Shown: positions 40,111 through 51,184 of the stretch, piece after piece
Numbering within the stretch: the first letter of the stretch is position 1
Layout of the letters: each line of letters opens with the position of its first letter
Assembly (NCBI RefSeq): GCF_001482195.1
Contig: NZ_KQ759763.1
Span: 3,226,024 to 3,290,023, forward strand
DNA: 64,000 nt
From: Luteimonas abyssi
Lineage (GTDB): Bacteria > Pseudomonadota > Gammaproteobacteria > Xanthomonadales > Xanthomonadaceae
Direction: 5' to 3'
Translations under genes and position numbers: made by a program
Notes under the pieces: model-generated
Database searches by the model: none
Told to the model about the DNA's origin: nothing
Seen by the model: only the letters and a program-made list of their open reading frames with translations

Positions 40111-41679
40111 GTGACGCTTTCGCCGATCGACACCGCCATCGTGCTGGCCTATCTGGTCGGCATCTTCATCCTCGCCCAGTGGGTCTCGCGCGAGAAAGCC
40201 GGCCACGTCAAGGACGCGAAGGATTACTTCCTCGCCAGCCGGATGCTGCCGTGGTGGGCGATCGGCGCCTCGCTGATCTCGGCCAACATCTCCGCCGAGC
40301 AGATCATCGGCATGTCGGGGTCGGGCTACGCGCTGGGCCTGGCGATCGCCTCCTACGAATGGATGGCGGCGATCACCCTGCTGGTGGTGGCCAAGTGGTT
40401 CCTGCCGATCTTCCTGCGCAACGGCATCTACACCATGCCGCAGTTCCTGGAGCAGCGCTTCGGTCCGCGCATCCGCACACTGATGGCGGTGTTCTGGGTG
40501 GCGCTGTACGTGTTCGTGAACCTCACTTCGGTGCTGTGGCTGGGCTCGCTCGCCATCGCCTACGTCACCGGTATGGAGCAGATGACGGCCATGGTGTGCC
40601 TGGCCGGCTTCGCGCTGGCGTACACGATCTACGGTGGCCTGAAAGCCGTGGCGTTGACCGATATCGTGCAGGTCGCCCTGCTGGTGGTCGGCGGCCTGTT
40701 CCTGGTGTGGCTGGCGCTCAACCGCGTGTCCGACGGTGCCGGCGTGTTCGCGGGGCTCGAGATCGTGCGCGAGCAGGCGCCCGGCCACTTCCACATGATC
40801 CTGTCGCCCGACAATCCGTTCTACCGCGACCTGCCGGGTCTGGGCGTGTTGCTGGGCGGCCTGTGGGTGATGCATTTCAGCTACTGGGGGTTCAACCAGT
40901 ACATCATCCAGCGCGCGCTGGCGGCCAAGAACGTGGGCGAGGCGCAGAAGGGCCTGCTGTTCGCGGCCGGCCTGAAGCTGCTGATGCCGGTGATCGTGGT
41001 GCTGCCGGGCCTGGCCGCGGTGGTGCTGGCGCCCGGCCTGCCGCGCCCCGACGCCGCGTATCCGACGATGATGTCGCTGTTGCCGGCCGGCATCCTCGGC
41101 ATCGTGTTCGCCGCACTGATCGCCGCGATCGTGTCGTCGCTGGCGTCGATGACCAATTCGATCTCGACCATCTTCACGCTCGACCTCTATGCGCGGATGA
41201 CGCCCAACGAGCCCGATCAGAAGAAGATGGTGACCATCGGCCGCATCGTGGCGGTGGTCTCGATGATCGTCGCCGCACTCGCTGCGCGCCCTCTGCTGGG
41301 GAGCTTCGACCAGGCCTTCCAGTACATCCAGGACTACACCGGCTACTTCACCCCCGGCATCGTCGCGATCTTCGTGCTCGGCCTGTTCTGGAAGCGCGCC
41401 AACGAGGCCGGCGCGTTGGCGGCGGCAGGCGGCTCGTTCCTGCTGTCGGTGGGCGCGGCCTTCGTGATGCCGGACCTGCCCTTCATCCATCGCGTGGGCA
41501 TCGTGTTCCTGCTGGCGGTCGCACTGGGCGTGGTGGTGTCGCTGCTGACCGCGCGCCCGGCGCCCGATCGCGACCAGATCCGCACGGACGATGTCGACTA
41601 CCGCACCACCAGCGTGTTCAACGTCGGCTCGATCGGCGTGGTGATGGTGCTGGTGGCGCTGTACGCGATCTTCTGGTGA
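40111..41679 (+). CDS. Sodium/solute symporter (SSS family), probable sugar importer
   Basis: A 522-residue inner-membrane protein with about 14 transmembrane segments, the SSS (SglT/vSGLT-like) topology. Typical features include the DYFLASRMLPWWAIGASLIS segment (about 38-57), the QFLEQRFGPRIR loop and the GLKAVALTDIVQ block. The start is GTG at 40111. It probably moves glucose or a small glycoside released by the GH3 enzyme into the cytoplasm with Na+. It is the last plus-strand gene before the convergent lacI. The 148-bp gap upstream shows GC-rich dyads but no copy of the LacI operator. Confidence 0.92.
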   Translation: MTLSPIDTAIVLAYLVGIFILAQWVSREKAGHVKDAKDYFLASRMLPWWAIGASLISANISAEQIIGMSGSGYALGLAIASYEWMAAITLLVVAKWFLPIFLRNGIYTMPQFLEQRFGPRIRTLMAVFWVALYVFVNLTSVLWLGSLAIAYVTGMEQMTAMVCLAGFALAYTIYGGLKAVALTDIVQVALLVVGGLFLVWLALNRVSDGAGVFAGLEIVREQAPGHFHMILSPDNPFYRDLPGLGVLLGGLWVMHFSYWGFNQYIIQRALAAKNVGEAQKGLLFAAGLKLLMPVIVVLPGLAAVVLAPGLPRPDAAYPTMMSLLPAGILGIVFAALIAAIVSSLASMTNSISTIFTLDLYARMTPNEPDQKKMVTIGRIVAVVSMIVAALAARPLLGSFDQAFQYIQDYTGYFTPGIVAIFVLGLFWKRANEAGALAAAGGSFLLSVGAAFVMPDLPFIHRVGIVFLLAVALGVVVSLLTARPAPDRDQIRTDDVDYRTTSVFNVGSIGVVMVLVALYAIFW

Positions 41680-41686
41680 TGCGCGG

Positions 41687-41726
41687 GCGCTCGACGGGTC
41701 AGGCCGAAGCCGGGCCCGTCGAGCGC
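41687..41726. repeat. 12-bp inverted repeat between symporter and lacI
   Basis: Perfect arms gcgctcgacggg (41687-41698) and cccgtcgagcgc (41715-41726) surround the lacI stop codon; the right arm is inside lacI coding sequence. It probably acts as a bidirectional terminator or RNA-stabilising hairpin for the convergent genes, though no T-tract follows. Confidence 0.6.
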
Positions 41727-42706
41727 CGCACCAGCACCGTGTAGGGCACCTCGACCATGCCGGCGCTGTCGCGGGCGCGGATCGCCTTGAGCAGTTCCGC
41801 ACCGGCCAGCCGGCCCATCTCGCGGGTCGGCTGACGCACGGTGGTCAACGCGGGATAGATGTGACGCGCGATCGGCGTATCGTCGAAACCGCACACCGAG
41901 ATGTCGCGCGGCACCTGCAGTCCGTGTTCGCAGATGGCGCAGATCGCACCGGCGGCCATGTCGTCGTTGGCGGCGAAGATCGCGGTGGGCGGCTGGCGCA
42001 GCTTCAGCAGTTTCTCCGTGGCGCGCATGCCGGAATCGTGGGAGAACTCGCCGTCCACGATCAGCGCCGGATCGACGCGGATGCCCGCATCCTTCAGGCC
42101 GTCGCGGTAGCCGGCCAGACGCCAGCCGGTGGCGCCGTGCGCGGCATGGCCCTTGATGTGCGCGATGCGGCGATGCCCCAGCGACACCAGGTGCGCGACC
42201 AGCTCGCGCACCGCGCTGCGCTCGTCGACGGTCACCCCGACGCGGCGGTGATCCTCGCGCGGCGAGATGCTCGCGTAGGGCACGTCGAGTTCGTCCAACC
42301 GGTCGAGCACCGCCTGATCGTCGGTGATCGGCGGGGTGAGGACCACGCCGTCCAGACGCGACTGCTCCACCAGCGCCTCCACCTTGCCGACGATGTCGCG
42401 CGCGTCGTAGAGCAGCGGCGCCAGCATCAGGTTGTAGTGATGCTGCTGGCAGGCGTCCAGCACTCCCAGCTCGACTTCCATCAGGTAATTGCTCGACGGG
42501 TTGTCGTAGAGCATCGCCACCAGATACGAACGTCGCCCGGCGAGCGTACGTGCCGACGGATGCGGCTTGTAACGCAGCCGCTCCACCGCGGCCTCCACGC
42601 GCGTGCGCGTGGCGTCGGCGACATTGGGTTCGCGGTTGAGCACACGCGAAACCGTCTTCATGGAGACGCCGGCCTCGGCGGCCACGTCCTCGATGCGTAC
42701 GCGCAT
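41699..42706 (-). CDS. LacI-family transcriptional repressor
   Basis: The 335-residue regulator has the classical N-terminal helix-turn-helix and hinge (RIEDVAAEAGVSMKTVSRVL, about 4-23; then NREPNV and a hinge ending ARTLAGRRS). A periplasmic-binding-protein-like effector domain follows (SRLDGVVLTPP near 115, AIFAANDDMAAGA near 245, SVCGFDDTPIARHIYPALTTV near 275). The ATG at 42706 gives the family-typical start. It is divergent from the GH3 gene; a palindromic operator between them and at both TonB receptor promoters suggests it represses all of them and perhaps itself. The inducer is probably a beta-glucoside or released sugar. Confidence 0.95.
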   Translation of the reverse strand: MRVRIEDVAAEAGVSMKTVSRVLNREPNVADATRTRVEAAVERLRYKPHPSARTLAGRRSYLVAMLYDNPSSNYLMEVELGVLDACQQHHYNLMLAPLLYDARDIVGKVEALVEQSRLDGVVLTPPITDDQAVLDRLDELDVPYASISPREDHRRVGVTVDERSAVRELVAHLVSLGHRRIAHIKGHAAHGATGWRLAGYRDGLKDAGIRVDPALIVDGEFSHDSGMRATEKLLKLRQPPTAIFAANDDMAAGAICAICEHGLQVPRDISVCGFDDTPIARHIYPALTTVRQPTREMGRLAGAELLKAIRARDSAGMVEVPYTVLVRRSTGPASA

Positions 42707-42856
42707 GCTGCGTTCCTCTACATCCCCCGGTGAGACCGGCCCTGCGAATCCGTGCCGGATTCTGCCAGACGCGCGTGCGCGACGCGTGCGGCACGACCGG
42801 GCCCGGGCTGCGTACACGATGCCGTACCGCAACATACGGTCACGGGCGTGTTGCGC

Positions 42857-42862
42857 TATTCT
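42857..42862 (+). promoter_or_regulatory. Candidate -10 element of the GH3 gene
   Basis: TATTCT lies 67 bp upstream of the ATG and 10 bp before the operator, so the operator would cover the start of transcription. No convincing -35 was found. Confidence 0.4.
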
Positions 42863-42872
42863 GCGCCGCTCA

Positions 42873-42886
42873 TGACAACGCTGTCA
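42873..42886 (+). promoter_or_regulatory. LacI-type operator, site 3 (lacI/GH3 intergenic)
   Basis: TGACAACGCTGTCA, identical to site 2, in the divergent 217-bp region between lacI and the GH3 gene. It is placed to control the glucosidase and perhaps lacI. Confidence 0.78.
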
Positions 42887-42923
42887 CGTGTCGCGTGACC
42901 GCAGACCGGAGGGGCCTTCCACG

Positions 42924-45536
42924 ATGTCCAAACAACCCGATCCGACGCCGCGTCGGCGCATTCACCGCCTGCCCGCCCTGTGCGTGGCCGCGCTCGCATC
43001 CGCCATCGCGCTGGCCGGCTGCGGCAGCGATCGCGACGCACCCGCCGCCGGCACCGCAACGGGTTCCGGCGATGCGCAGGCGCAGACGCACAGCAGCACC
43101 GTCGATCCCGCGCAGTGGCCCGAGGTCACCTGGCCGTTCGACGACACCGCGCTCGACGCCCAGGTCGACGAACTGCTGGCGACGATGACCGTCGAGGAAA
43201 AAGTCGGTCAGATCATCCAGGGCGACATCGATTCGATCACCCCGGACGATGTGCGCAAGTATCGCCTCGGTTCGATCCTCGCCGGCGGCAACTCCGATCC
43301 CGGCGGCCGCTACGACGCCCCGCCCGCCGACTGGCTGGCGCTGTCGGACGCGTTCTGGGAAGCCTCGATGGACACCAGCGGCGGCGGCAAACCGATCCCG
43401 ATCATCTGGGGCATCGACGCCATGCACGGCCAGAGCAACGTGGTCGGCGCGACGCTGTTCCCGCACAACGTGGGCCTGGGCGCGACGCGCAATGTCGAAC
43501 TGATCCGCGAGATCGCCCGCATCACCGCCATCGAGACCCGCACCACCGGCATGGAGTGGACCTTCGCGCCGACCGTGGCGGTGCCGCGCGACGACCGCTG
43601 GGGCCGTGGCTACGAAGGCTATTCCGAAGATCCCGAGTTGGTGGCGAGCTTCGCAGGCGCCTTCGTCGAAGGCCTGCAGGGCAAGCCGGGTGACGACGAC
43701 TTCCTCGGCGACACCCGGGTGATGAGTTCGGTCAAGCACTACGTCGGCGACGGCGGCACGGTCGGCGGCAAGGACCAGGGCGACACCAACATCAGCGAAG
43801 CCGAACTGCGCGACGTGCATGCGGCCGGTTATCCGCCCGCGATCGCGGCCGGCGCCCAGGGCGTCATGGCCTCGTTCAACAGCTTCAACGGCGAGAAGCT
43901 GCACGGCCACAAGGGCCTGCTGACCGATGTCCTCAAGGACCGCATGAACTTCGGCGGCCTGATCGTCGGTGACTGGAACGGCCACGGCCAGCTGCCCGGC
44001 TGCACCAACACCGATTGCGCGCTGACCTTCAATGCCGGTCTCGACATGGCGATGGCCCCCGACAGCTGGCGCGAGCTGTACGACTCGACGCTGGCTCACG
44101 TGCAGTCGGGCGAGATTCCGATGGAACGGCTGGACGACGCGGTGCGTCGCATCCTGCGGGTGAAGTTCCGCATGGGCCTGTTCGATGCGCCCAAGCCCTC
44201 CGAGCGCAGCCTGGGCGGCCGCTTCGAGCTGCTCGGCGCACCCGAGCATCGCGCCGTCGCCCGCCAGGCGGTGCGCGAGTCGTTGGTGCTGCTGAAGAAC
44301 CAGGACGGCATCCTGCCGCTGGCCGCGAACCAGCGCGTGCTGGTGGCCGGCGACGGCGCCAACGACATGGGCAAGCAATCCGGCGGCTGGACGTTGAACT
44401 GGCAAGGCACCGGTACCACCCGGGCCGACTACCCGAACGCCGACACGATCTGGGAAGCCATCGAGGCCCAGGTCGGCGCGGCCGGCGGCCAGGCCGAGCT
44501 CGCCATCGACGGCGCGTACACCGACAAGCCCGACGTCGCCATCGTGGTGTTCGGCGAGGATCCGTACGCCGAGTTCCTCGGCGACCTGCCGAACCTGCTC
44601 TACAACCCCGGCAACGACCGCGACCTGGAGCTGATCCGGTCGCTCAAGGCCGACGGCATCCCGGTGGTCGCGGTGTTCATCAGCGGTCGCCCGCTGTGGA
44701 TGAACCGCGAGATCAACGCCGCCGACGCTTTCGTGGCCGCCTGGCTGCCGGGTTCGGAAGGCCACGGCATCGCCGACGTGCTGCTCCGCGACGCGGGCGG
44801 CGAGGTGCAGCACGACTTCAAGGGCACGCTCAGCTTCTCGTGGCCGCGCCGCGCCGACCAGTACGACAACAATGTCGGCCAGGACGGTTACGACCCGCTG
44901 TTCGCCTTCGGCTTCGGCCTGACCTATGCCGACGACGGCAACCTGGATGCGCTGCCGGAGGATCCGGGCGTGAGCGCCGACGCGGGCCAGGGCGGTCCGT
45001 TCTTCGCCCGCGGTGTCCCGGGACCCGGTCTGCGCCTGGTGGTGACCGGTGCCGACGGCGAAGGTGCCGACGTGCTGCACGCCAATGTCGCCACGCCCGA
45101 CGGCACGCTGACGCTCAGCGCGATCGACCACGAGACCCAGGAAGGCGCACGCCTGCTGACGTGGACCGGCGATGCACTGGCCGAGATCATGTCCGCGTCG
45201 GCGATGGACTTCAGCCGTGAAGCCAACGGCGACGCCGTGCTGATCGCCACCGCGCGCATCGACAGCCTGCCGTCCGATGGCGATGTCGGCCTGGTGGTGG
45301 GCTGCGGCGAGGGCTGCACCGGCGAGGTCGCGGTGGGCGAATGGCTCGCGACACTGCCGCCGGGCGAATGGACCCGCATCGGCGTGCCGCTGAAGTGCCT
45401 GCAGGCCGCCGGCGCCGACCTCGCCCGCCTGGACCGGCCGTTCGGCATCCGTGCCGGCGAGGGCATGGTGCTGGGGCTGGCCGATATCGAGGTCGGCACC
45501 GATGCCGACCACGTGCTGACCTGCCCGGCCGGCTGA
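42924..45536 (+). CDS. GH3 beta-glucosidase/exo-glucanase, lipoprotein
   Basis: The 870-residue enzyme is exported as a lipoprotein: a signal ending LAGC puts lipidated Cys at residue 33. The GH3 N-terminal barrel (about 75-420) has KHYVGDGG and the nucleophile Asp350 in VGDWNGHG. The second GH3 domain (about 450-660) and an ExoP-type C-terminal domain (about 680-870) follow, as in marine exo-1,3/1,4-beta-glucanases. It should release glucose from cello-oligosaccharides, beta-glucans or aryl-glucosides at the membrane surface. The start was preferred over an upstream GTG because GGAGG (42908) precedes it and the signal peptide follows directly. Confidence 0.94.
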   Translation: MSKQPDPTPRRRIHRLPALCVAALASAIALAGCGSDRDAPAAGTATGSGDAQAQTHSSTVDPAQWPEVTWPFDDTALDAQVDELLATMTVEEKVGQIIQGDIDSITPDDVRKYRLGSILAGGNSDPGGRYDAPPADWLALSDAFWEASMDTSGGGKPIPIIWGIDAMHGQSNVVGATLFPHNVGLGATRNVELIREIARITAIETRTTGMEWTFAPTVAVPRDDRWGRGYEGYSEDPELVASFAGAFVEGLQGKPGDDDFLGDTRVMSSVKHYVGDGGTVGGKDQGDTNISEAELRDVHAAGYPPAIAAGAQGVMASFNSFNGEKLHGHKGLLTDVLKDRMNFGGLIVGDWNGHGQLPGCTNTDCALTFNAGLDMAMAPDSWRELYDSTLAHVQSGEIPMERLDDAVRRILRVKFRMGLFDAPKPSERSLGGRFELLGAPEHRAVARQAVRESLVLLKNQDGILPLAANQRVLVAGDGANDMGKQSGGWTLNWQGTGTTRADYPNADTIWEAIEAQVGAAGGQAELAIDGAYTDKPDVAIVVFGEDPYAEFLGDLPNLLYNPGNDRDLELIRSLKADGIPVVAVFISGRPLWMNREINAADAFVAAWLPGSEGHGIADVLLRDAGGEVQHDFKGTLSFSWPRRADQYDNNVGQDGYDPLFAFGFGLTYADDGNLDALPEDPGVSADAGQGGPFFARGVPGPGLRLVVTGADGEGADVLHANVATPDGTLTLSAIDHETQEGARLLTWTGDALAEIMSASAMDFSREANGDAVLIATARIDSLPSDGDVGLVVGCGEGCTGEVAVGEWLATLPPGEWTRIGVPLKCLQAAGADLARLDRPFGIRAGEGMVLGLADIEVGTDADHVLTCPAG

Positions 45537-45560
45537 GCACGCCGCAACCGTGAGACCTCG

Positions 45561-45593
45561 AGCCCCGGCGGTCATCCGCCGGGGCTTTTTTTT
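45561..45593 (+). terminator. Intrinsic terminator of the GH3 gene
   Basis: Perfect 11-bp stem (45561-45571 with 45576-45586), 4-nt loop and a run of eight T residues, 25 bp after the stop. It is the clearest terminator in the window. Confidence 0.95.
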
Positions 45594-45604
45594 CTGGGAC
45601 CTTC

Positions 45605-45799
45605 AGGTTGGCGAGAGGTCGTCGGCAGTGACGGCGGTCGTGAGACACCTCGCGTCGCTCCACAACACTGCGACCTGACGGGCCCCGCCGGGACCGGCAG
45701 CCTCCTCGCGCGAATGTCCCCCGGCAGCCGCATGCGCGGCTGCCTCCTCCCTGACTTCGCCGAGAAGGCCACCGGTCCCGACGGGGCTTCGGCTTGCGG
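45605..45799 (-). repeat. Dispersed intergenic repeat, inverted copy
   Basis: Read on the minus strand it aligns with 105-306 from ccgcaagccgaagcc through the shared GGHSREEAAG-encoding block to the ctcgcc tail. Its tail abuts the GH3 terminator, just as the first copy abuts the rpoD terminator. The 45594-46344 region has no supported gene; long open frames reflect repeats. Confidence 0.65.
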
Positions 45800-46035
45800 A
45801 CCGTACGCGCCGCAGCCACCCACACGTGCTGTCATTCGCGTTCCGAGGTCGCTCACGGTGGGGAGGAAAGGCCGGACCGCAGTTCAGGCCATCGATGTCG
45901 AGGCGCAGTCCGACGCTGCGGGGTATGCGGCGTCGGTCAGGCACGGAGGCCCGTCGTATCCATCCTCGACCCGGCCGGCTCACGCTCGTTCGGGACGCAA
46001 GCCGCGACCGACCCGATGACGGTCGTCCGCACGAC

Positions 46036-46094
46036 CCGCAAGCCGACCCCGTCGTGGTCGGCAGGCCGTTGCGCGAAATCAAGGAGGAGGCCAC
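46036..46094 (+). repeat. Dispersed intergenic repeat, truncated copy
   Basis: It keeps the 5' end of the element (ccgcaagccga) and the exact 20-mer gcgaaatcaaggaggaggcc, then is interrupted after about 60 bp by a hexanucleotide array. Confidence 0.6.
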
Positions 46095-46104
46095 CGGTGT
46101 ACTC

Positions 46105-46170
46105 GCGGTTGCGGTTGCGGTTGCGGTTGCGGTTGCGGTTGCGGTTGCGGTTGCGGTTGCGGTTGCGGTT
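46105..46170 (+). repeat. Hexanucleotide tandem array (GCGGTT) x 11
   Basis: Eleven perfect 6-bp units (66 bp). All six frames stay open and give dipeptide repeats such as Val-Ala, Arg-Leu or Thr-Ala. It is a simple-sequence locus likely to vary in unit number between strains; it lies 175 bp upstream of the glutathione S-transferase gene. Confidence 0.95.
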
Positions 46171-46344
46171 GCCCACAGCCTGGAGAACCACCTGCTTTCA
46201 CGTACCCGCTCTCGACCTGGGATCACGCCGGACGACAGCACGGCCGAACACGCGCCAGCGTCGCCGCCACGCAACGCAGCGATGCACGGTTGCGCACGCA
46301 CCCCACAGTAGACTCGGCGCTCCCCTGACGTGCGAGCCCATCCG

Positions 46345-47034
46345 ATGATCGACCTCCATTACTGGCCCACCCCGAACGGCCACAAGATCACCCTGTTCCT
46401 GGAAGAGTCCGGCCTCGACTACACCCTGCACCCGGTCGACATCGGCAAGGGCGCGCAGTTCGAACCCGACTTCCTGGCGATCTCGCCGAACAACAAGATG
46501 CCGGCGATCGTCGATCGTGCGCCGTCCGACGACGGCGCGCCGCTGTCGGTGTTCGAGTCCGGTGCGATCCTGCAGTACCTCGCCGAGAAGACCGGCCGCT
46601 TCCTGCCGATCTCCCCGCGCGACCGCATCGCCACGCTGGAATGGCTCAACTGGCAGATGGCCGGGCTCGGCCCGATGACCGGCCAGTACGGCCACTTCAA
46701 CGTGTACGCCCCGGAGAAGATCGACTACGCGATCACGCGCTACACGCAGGAGGTCGAGCGCCTGCTCGGCGTGCTCGACCGGCGTCTGGCCGGGCGCGAC
46801 TTCATCGTCGGCAGCGATTACACCATCGCCGACATGGCCGCGTACCCATGGATCAACGTCTACGACAAGGCGCCCATCGATCTGGCGCCGTTCGCCGAAG
46901 TCCGTCGCTGGCACGCGGCCATCGCCGCACGCCCCGCCACCCAGCGGGCCTACGCACTCGTCAAACAGGTCAACCCGAACGCCGGCAAGCCGCTGTCCGA
47001 GGAGGAGAAGAAGCAACTGTTCGGCAAGCGCTGA
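46345..47034 (+). CDS. Glutathione S-transferase (YfcG/Ure2p-like)
   Basis: A 229-residue cytosolic GST. The N-terminal thioredoxin-like domain (about 1-85) starts IDLHYWPTPNGHKITLFLEE and has NNKMPAIVD and the glutathione-binding ESGAILQYLAEKTG. The helical C-terminal domain includes VGSDYTIADMAAYPW near residue 160. The TPNGHK segment resembles the YfcG/nu class with disulfide-bond reductase activity. The start at 46345 was chosen over an in-frame ATG 15 bp upstream because it matches the family N-terminus. It is monocistronic and unrelated to its neighbours. Confidence 0.92.
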   Translation: MIDLHYWPTPNGHKITLFLEESGLDYTLHPVDIGKGAQFEPDFLAISPNNKMPAIVDRAPSDDGAPLSVFESGAILQYLAEKTGRFLPISPRDRIATLEWLNWQMAGLGPMTGQYGHFNVYAPEKIDYAITRYTQEVERLLGVLDRRLAGRDFIVGSDYTIADMAAYPWINVYDKAPIDLAPFAEVRRWHAAIAARPATQRAYALVKQVNPNAGKPLSEEEKKQLFGKR

Positions 47035-47110
47035 ACCTCGCACACCGGCAGCGGCTCACGCTTCCGGCGCTCGGCCGCCACCGAGGCCACTCCCGCGCCG
47101 CGTCCCCAGC

Positions 47111-47147
47111 CGCCCTTCGGACACCTTCTCCCGCTCGCGGGAGAAGG
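47111..47147 (-). repeat. Double-hairpin intergenic repeat (copy 2, inverted)
   Basis: An 11-bp inverted repeat ccttctcccgc/gcgggagaagg (47124-47134 and 47137-47147), with a small cc-gaag-gg hairpin on the 5' side. Read on the minus strand it matches the arrangement at 12581-12638. Confidence 0.55.
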
Positions 47148-47157
47148 AAGGCGATAA

Positions 47158-49539
<2,382 letters not shown>

Positions 49540-49560
49540 TCACGCCGAGCGCGGGTCCGG

Positions 49561-49597
49561 GCGCGCCGATGCCGGGGAGCCACCCGGCACGGCGCGC
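49561..49597. terminator. Bidirectional hairpin between convergent genes
   Basis: Arms gcgcgccg-a-tgccggg and cccggca-cggcgcgc form a 15-bp stem with one bulged A and a 6-nt loop, midway between the S9 peptidase and LysM stop codons. No T-tract is seen, so termination is inferred from position and strength. Confidence 0.5.
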
Positions 49598-49605
49598 GAC
49601 GGCGA

Positions 49606-50226
49606 TCAGATCTCGTTGTTGATCTCGTCCGCGCGCTGCTGCGCCAGTTCGCGCACGCGCTCGGCGGCCTCCGGACGACCCTGGTTCTCCAGCCGCTGCG
49701 CGATGGCCTCGCCGGACTCGACCGCCGAGTCGGCGAAGTCGGCGCGGCTGTTGCCGCTGGCGTAGTCGATGCCGGCATTGATTTCCTCGATGGCCGCAGC
49801 ATCGAATCGCCCGTTCGCGCTGGTGACCGCCTGGTTGTAGTGCCCCTGATCGGAGCCGCTGACACCCGGCTCGCCCGCGGCGACACGATCGCTGTGATCC
49901 TGCGCGGCCTGCTCCGCCTGGTCCACGTCCTGCAACGCCTGATCGGTGGCTTGCGACTCCTCCGTCACCTGCGACTTCGGTACGAACACGATCTCGCCGG
50001 GATAGATCAGGTCGGGATTGCGATCGGCGTACTGCGGGTTGTAGGCCAGCAGCTGCTCCAGACTTTCATAGCCCGAATCCCGGGCGATCTGGGTGAGGTT
50101 CTGCCCGGGCAGCACTTCGTGGGGCTCGGTGCCGGGCGGCGCCTGCGTGGTGCCGGCGTGGAGTTCGTCCAGCGTCACCAGCGATGCATCCGGGAACTGT
50201 GGACCGGAATAGTTGACTTCGCTCAT
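49606..50226 (-). CDS. LysM domain protein without signal peptide
   Basis: A 206-residue acidic protein with one LysM motif at about residues 38-85 (HEVLPGQNLTQIARDSGY ... NPDLIYPGEIVFVP). A helical, Gln/Ala/Asp-rich region with coiled-coil character (about 90-206) follows. No N-terminal signal or membrane segment is visible, so it may be cytoplasmic, released by another route, or part of a phage-tail or secretion-type assembly. The ATG at 50226 was chosen; the upstream frame extension is Arg/Pro-rich and non-homologous looking. Confidence 0.75.
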   Translation of the reverse strand: MSEVNYSGPQFPDASLVTLDELHAGTTQAPPGTEPHEVLPGQNLTQIARDSGYESLEQLLAYNPQYADRNPDLIYPGEIVFVPKSQVTEESQATDQALQDVDQAEQAAQDHSDRVAAGEPGVSGSDQGHYNQAVTSANGRFDAAAIEEINAGIDYASGNSRADFADSAVESGEAIAQRLENQGRPEAAERVRELAQQRADEINNEI

Positions 50227-50330
50227 CGGTTCCGTTCGCAGGGGATGAACGCACAGCGTCCTGCCTCCTCTCATCGGCCACCAGATGGGGCGCGCCCTAG
50301 TGGGCCGCATTCAGCACGCATGCGATGCAC

Positions 50331-51044
50331 TCACCGCATGCGTTGCAACATCCGTCGATGCCCGATCAGGCGCGCCCAGCGTGCGCCGATGTCCATCCAG
50401 CACACATAGCCGGCCTCGGTGGCGACACGCCACAGCGCCGCCGGCCGCCAGCGCCAGGCGGGCTCGGCCGCGCACAGGTCGGCCTCCAGGCCGAGCTGGC
50501 GTGCGAGCAGCGCACAGCGCGCGAGGTGGTAGCGGCTGCTGAGCAGGGTCACCCGCTCCACGTGCGCCAGTTCGAGGGCGAGCATGTCGCGCGCGTTGCG
50601 CAGGTTCTGCAGGGTGTCGCGCGACTGCGCCTCCAGCCACAACGGCGCGTCGACGGCCAACCCTCGCGCCAGCAACGCGGCCCGCGCCAGTTCGGCCTCC
50701 GGCACGCCGCCCGCCGGCCCGCCGCCCAGCAGCAACAGCGCGCGCGGCGGGCGCGTCCTCCAGACCGCCAACGCACGCTCGATACGCGCTTCGAAGTCCG
50801 CATCCAGGCGGCCGTCGGGCGCATGCTTGCCGAACACCAGCAGGCACTCCCCCTGTCCGGGTCCGCACGGGGTCTGCCGCGCCACCCGCAGCACGTGCGC
50901 GAAGTACCCCACGTACACCAGACCCAGGCTCAGCATGCACACCGCGGCCACCACCATCGTGGCGTGCAGCACGTCGCGGTCGGCGAACAGGCGCAGGCGG
51001 CGGGCGAGACGGTCGGGCATGCGATGGGCGGCTGGCAGGGCCAT
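50331..51044 (-). CDS. YdcF/ElyC/SanA family (DUF218) membrane protein
   Basis: A roughly 237-residue inner-membrane protein with one N-terminal transmembrane segment (ATMVVAAVCMLSLGLVYVGY) and a DUF218 domain. Family features include LLVFGKHAPDGRLDADFEAR, the LLLLGGGPAGG turn, and SRDTLQNLRNARDML with an acidic/Asn signature. The family includes envelope-maintenance proteins such as ElyC and SanA. The start is uncertain: ATGs at 51092, 51044 and 51020 are all in frame and none has a clear ribosome-binding site. It is divergent from the pigment-cluster ketosynthase. Confidence 0.8.
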   Translation of the reverse strand: MALPAAHRMPDRLARRLRLFADRDVLHATMVVAAVCMLSLGLVYVGYFAHVLRVARQTPCGPGQGECLLVFGKHAPDGRLDADFEARIERALAVWRTRPPRALLLLGGGPAGGVPEAELARAALLARGLAVDAPLWLEAQSRDTLQNLRNARDMLALELAHVERVTLLSSRYHLARCALLARQLGLEADLCAAEPAWRWRPAALWRVATEAGYVCWMDIGARWARLIGHRRMLQRMR

Positions 51045-51143
51045 CGGGGGCCGGCGCGCCAGGTACAGGGGCGGCCCCGGATTATGCGGCACCCGTCCGC
51101 GCCCGCGATGGGCGCGTCAACGGGATCCTTGCAGGCGCCTCCG

Positions 51144-51149
51144 TATACT
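51144..51149 (+). promoter_or_regulatory. Candidate -10 element of the pigment ketosynthase unit
   Basis: TATACT, five of six bases matching the consensus, 35 bp before the ketosynthase ATG. No good -35 was found. Confidence 0.4.
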
Positions 51150-51184
51150 CCGGCTCTCTCTCCACCCCGGGTCGCGCCGCACCG

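Noticed and set aside
46105..46170. CRISPR array
   Set aside because: The repeat unit is 6 bp with no spacers, and no cas genes are present in the window.
45603..46301. 232-residue frame with a Thr-Ala repeat
   Set aside because: It is made of the hexanucleotide array plus the inverted dispersed repeat, without a start signal or homology.
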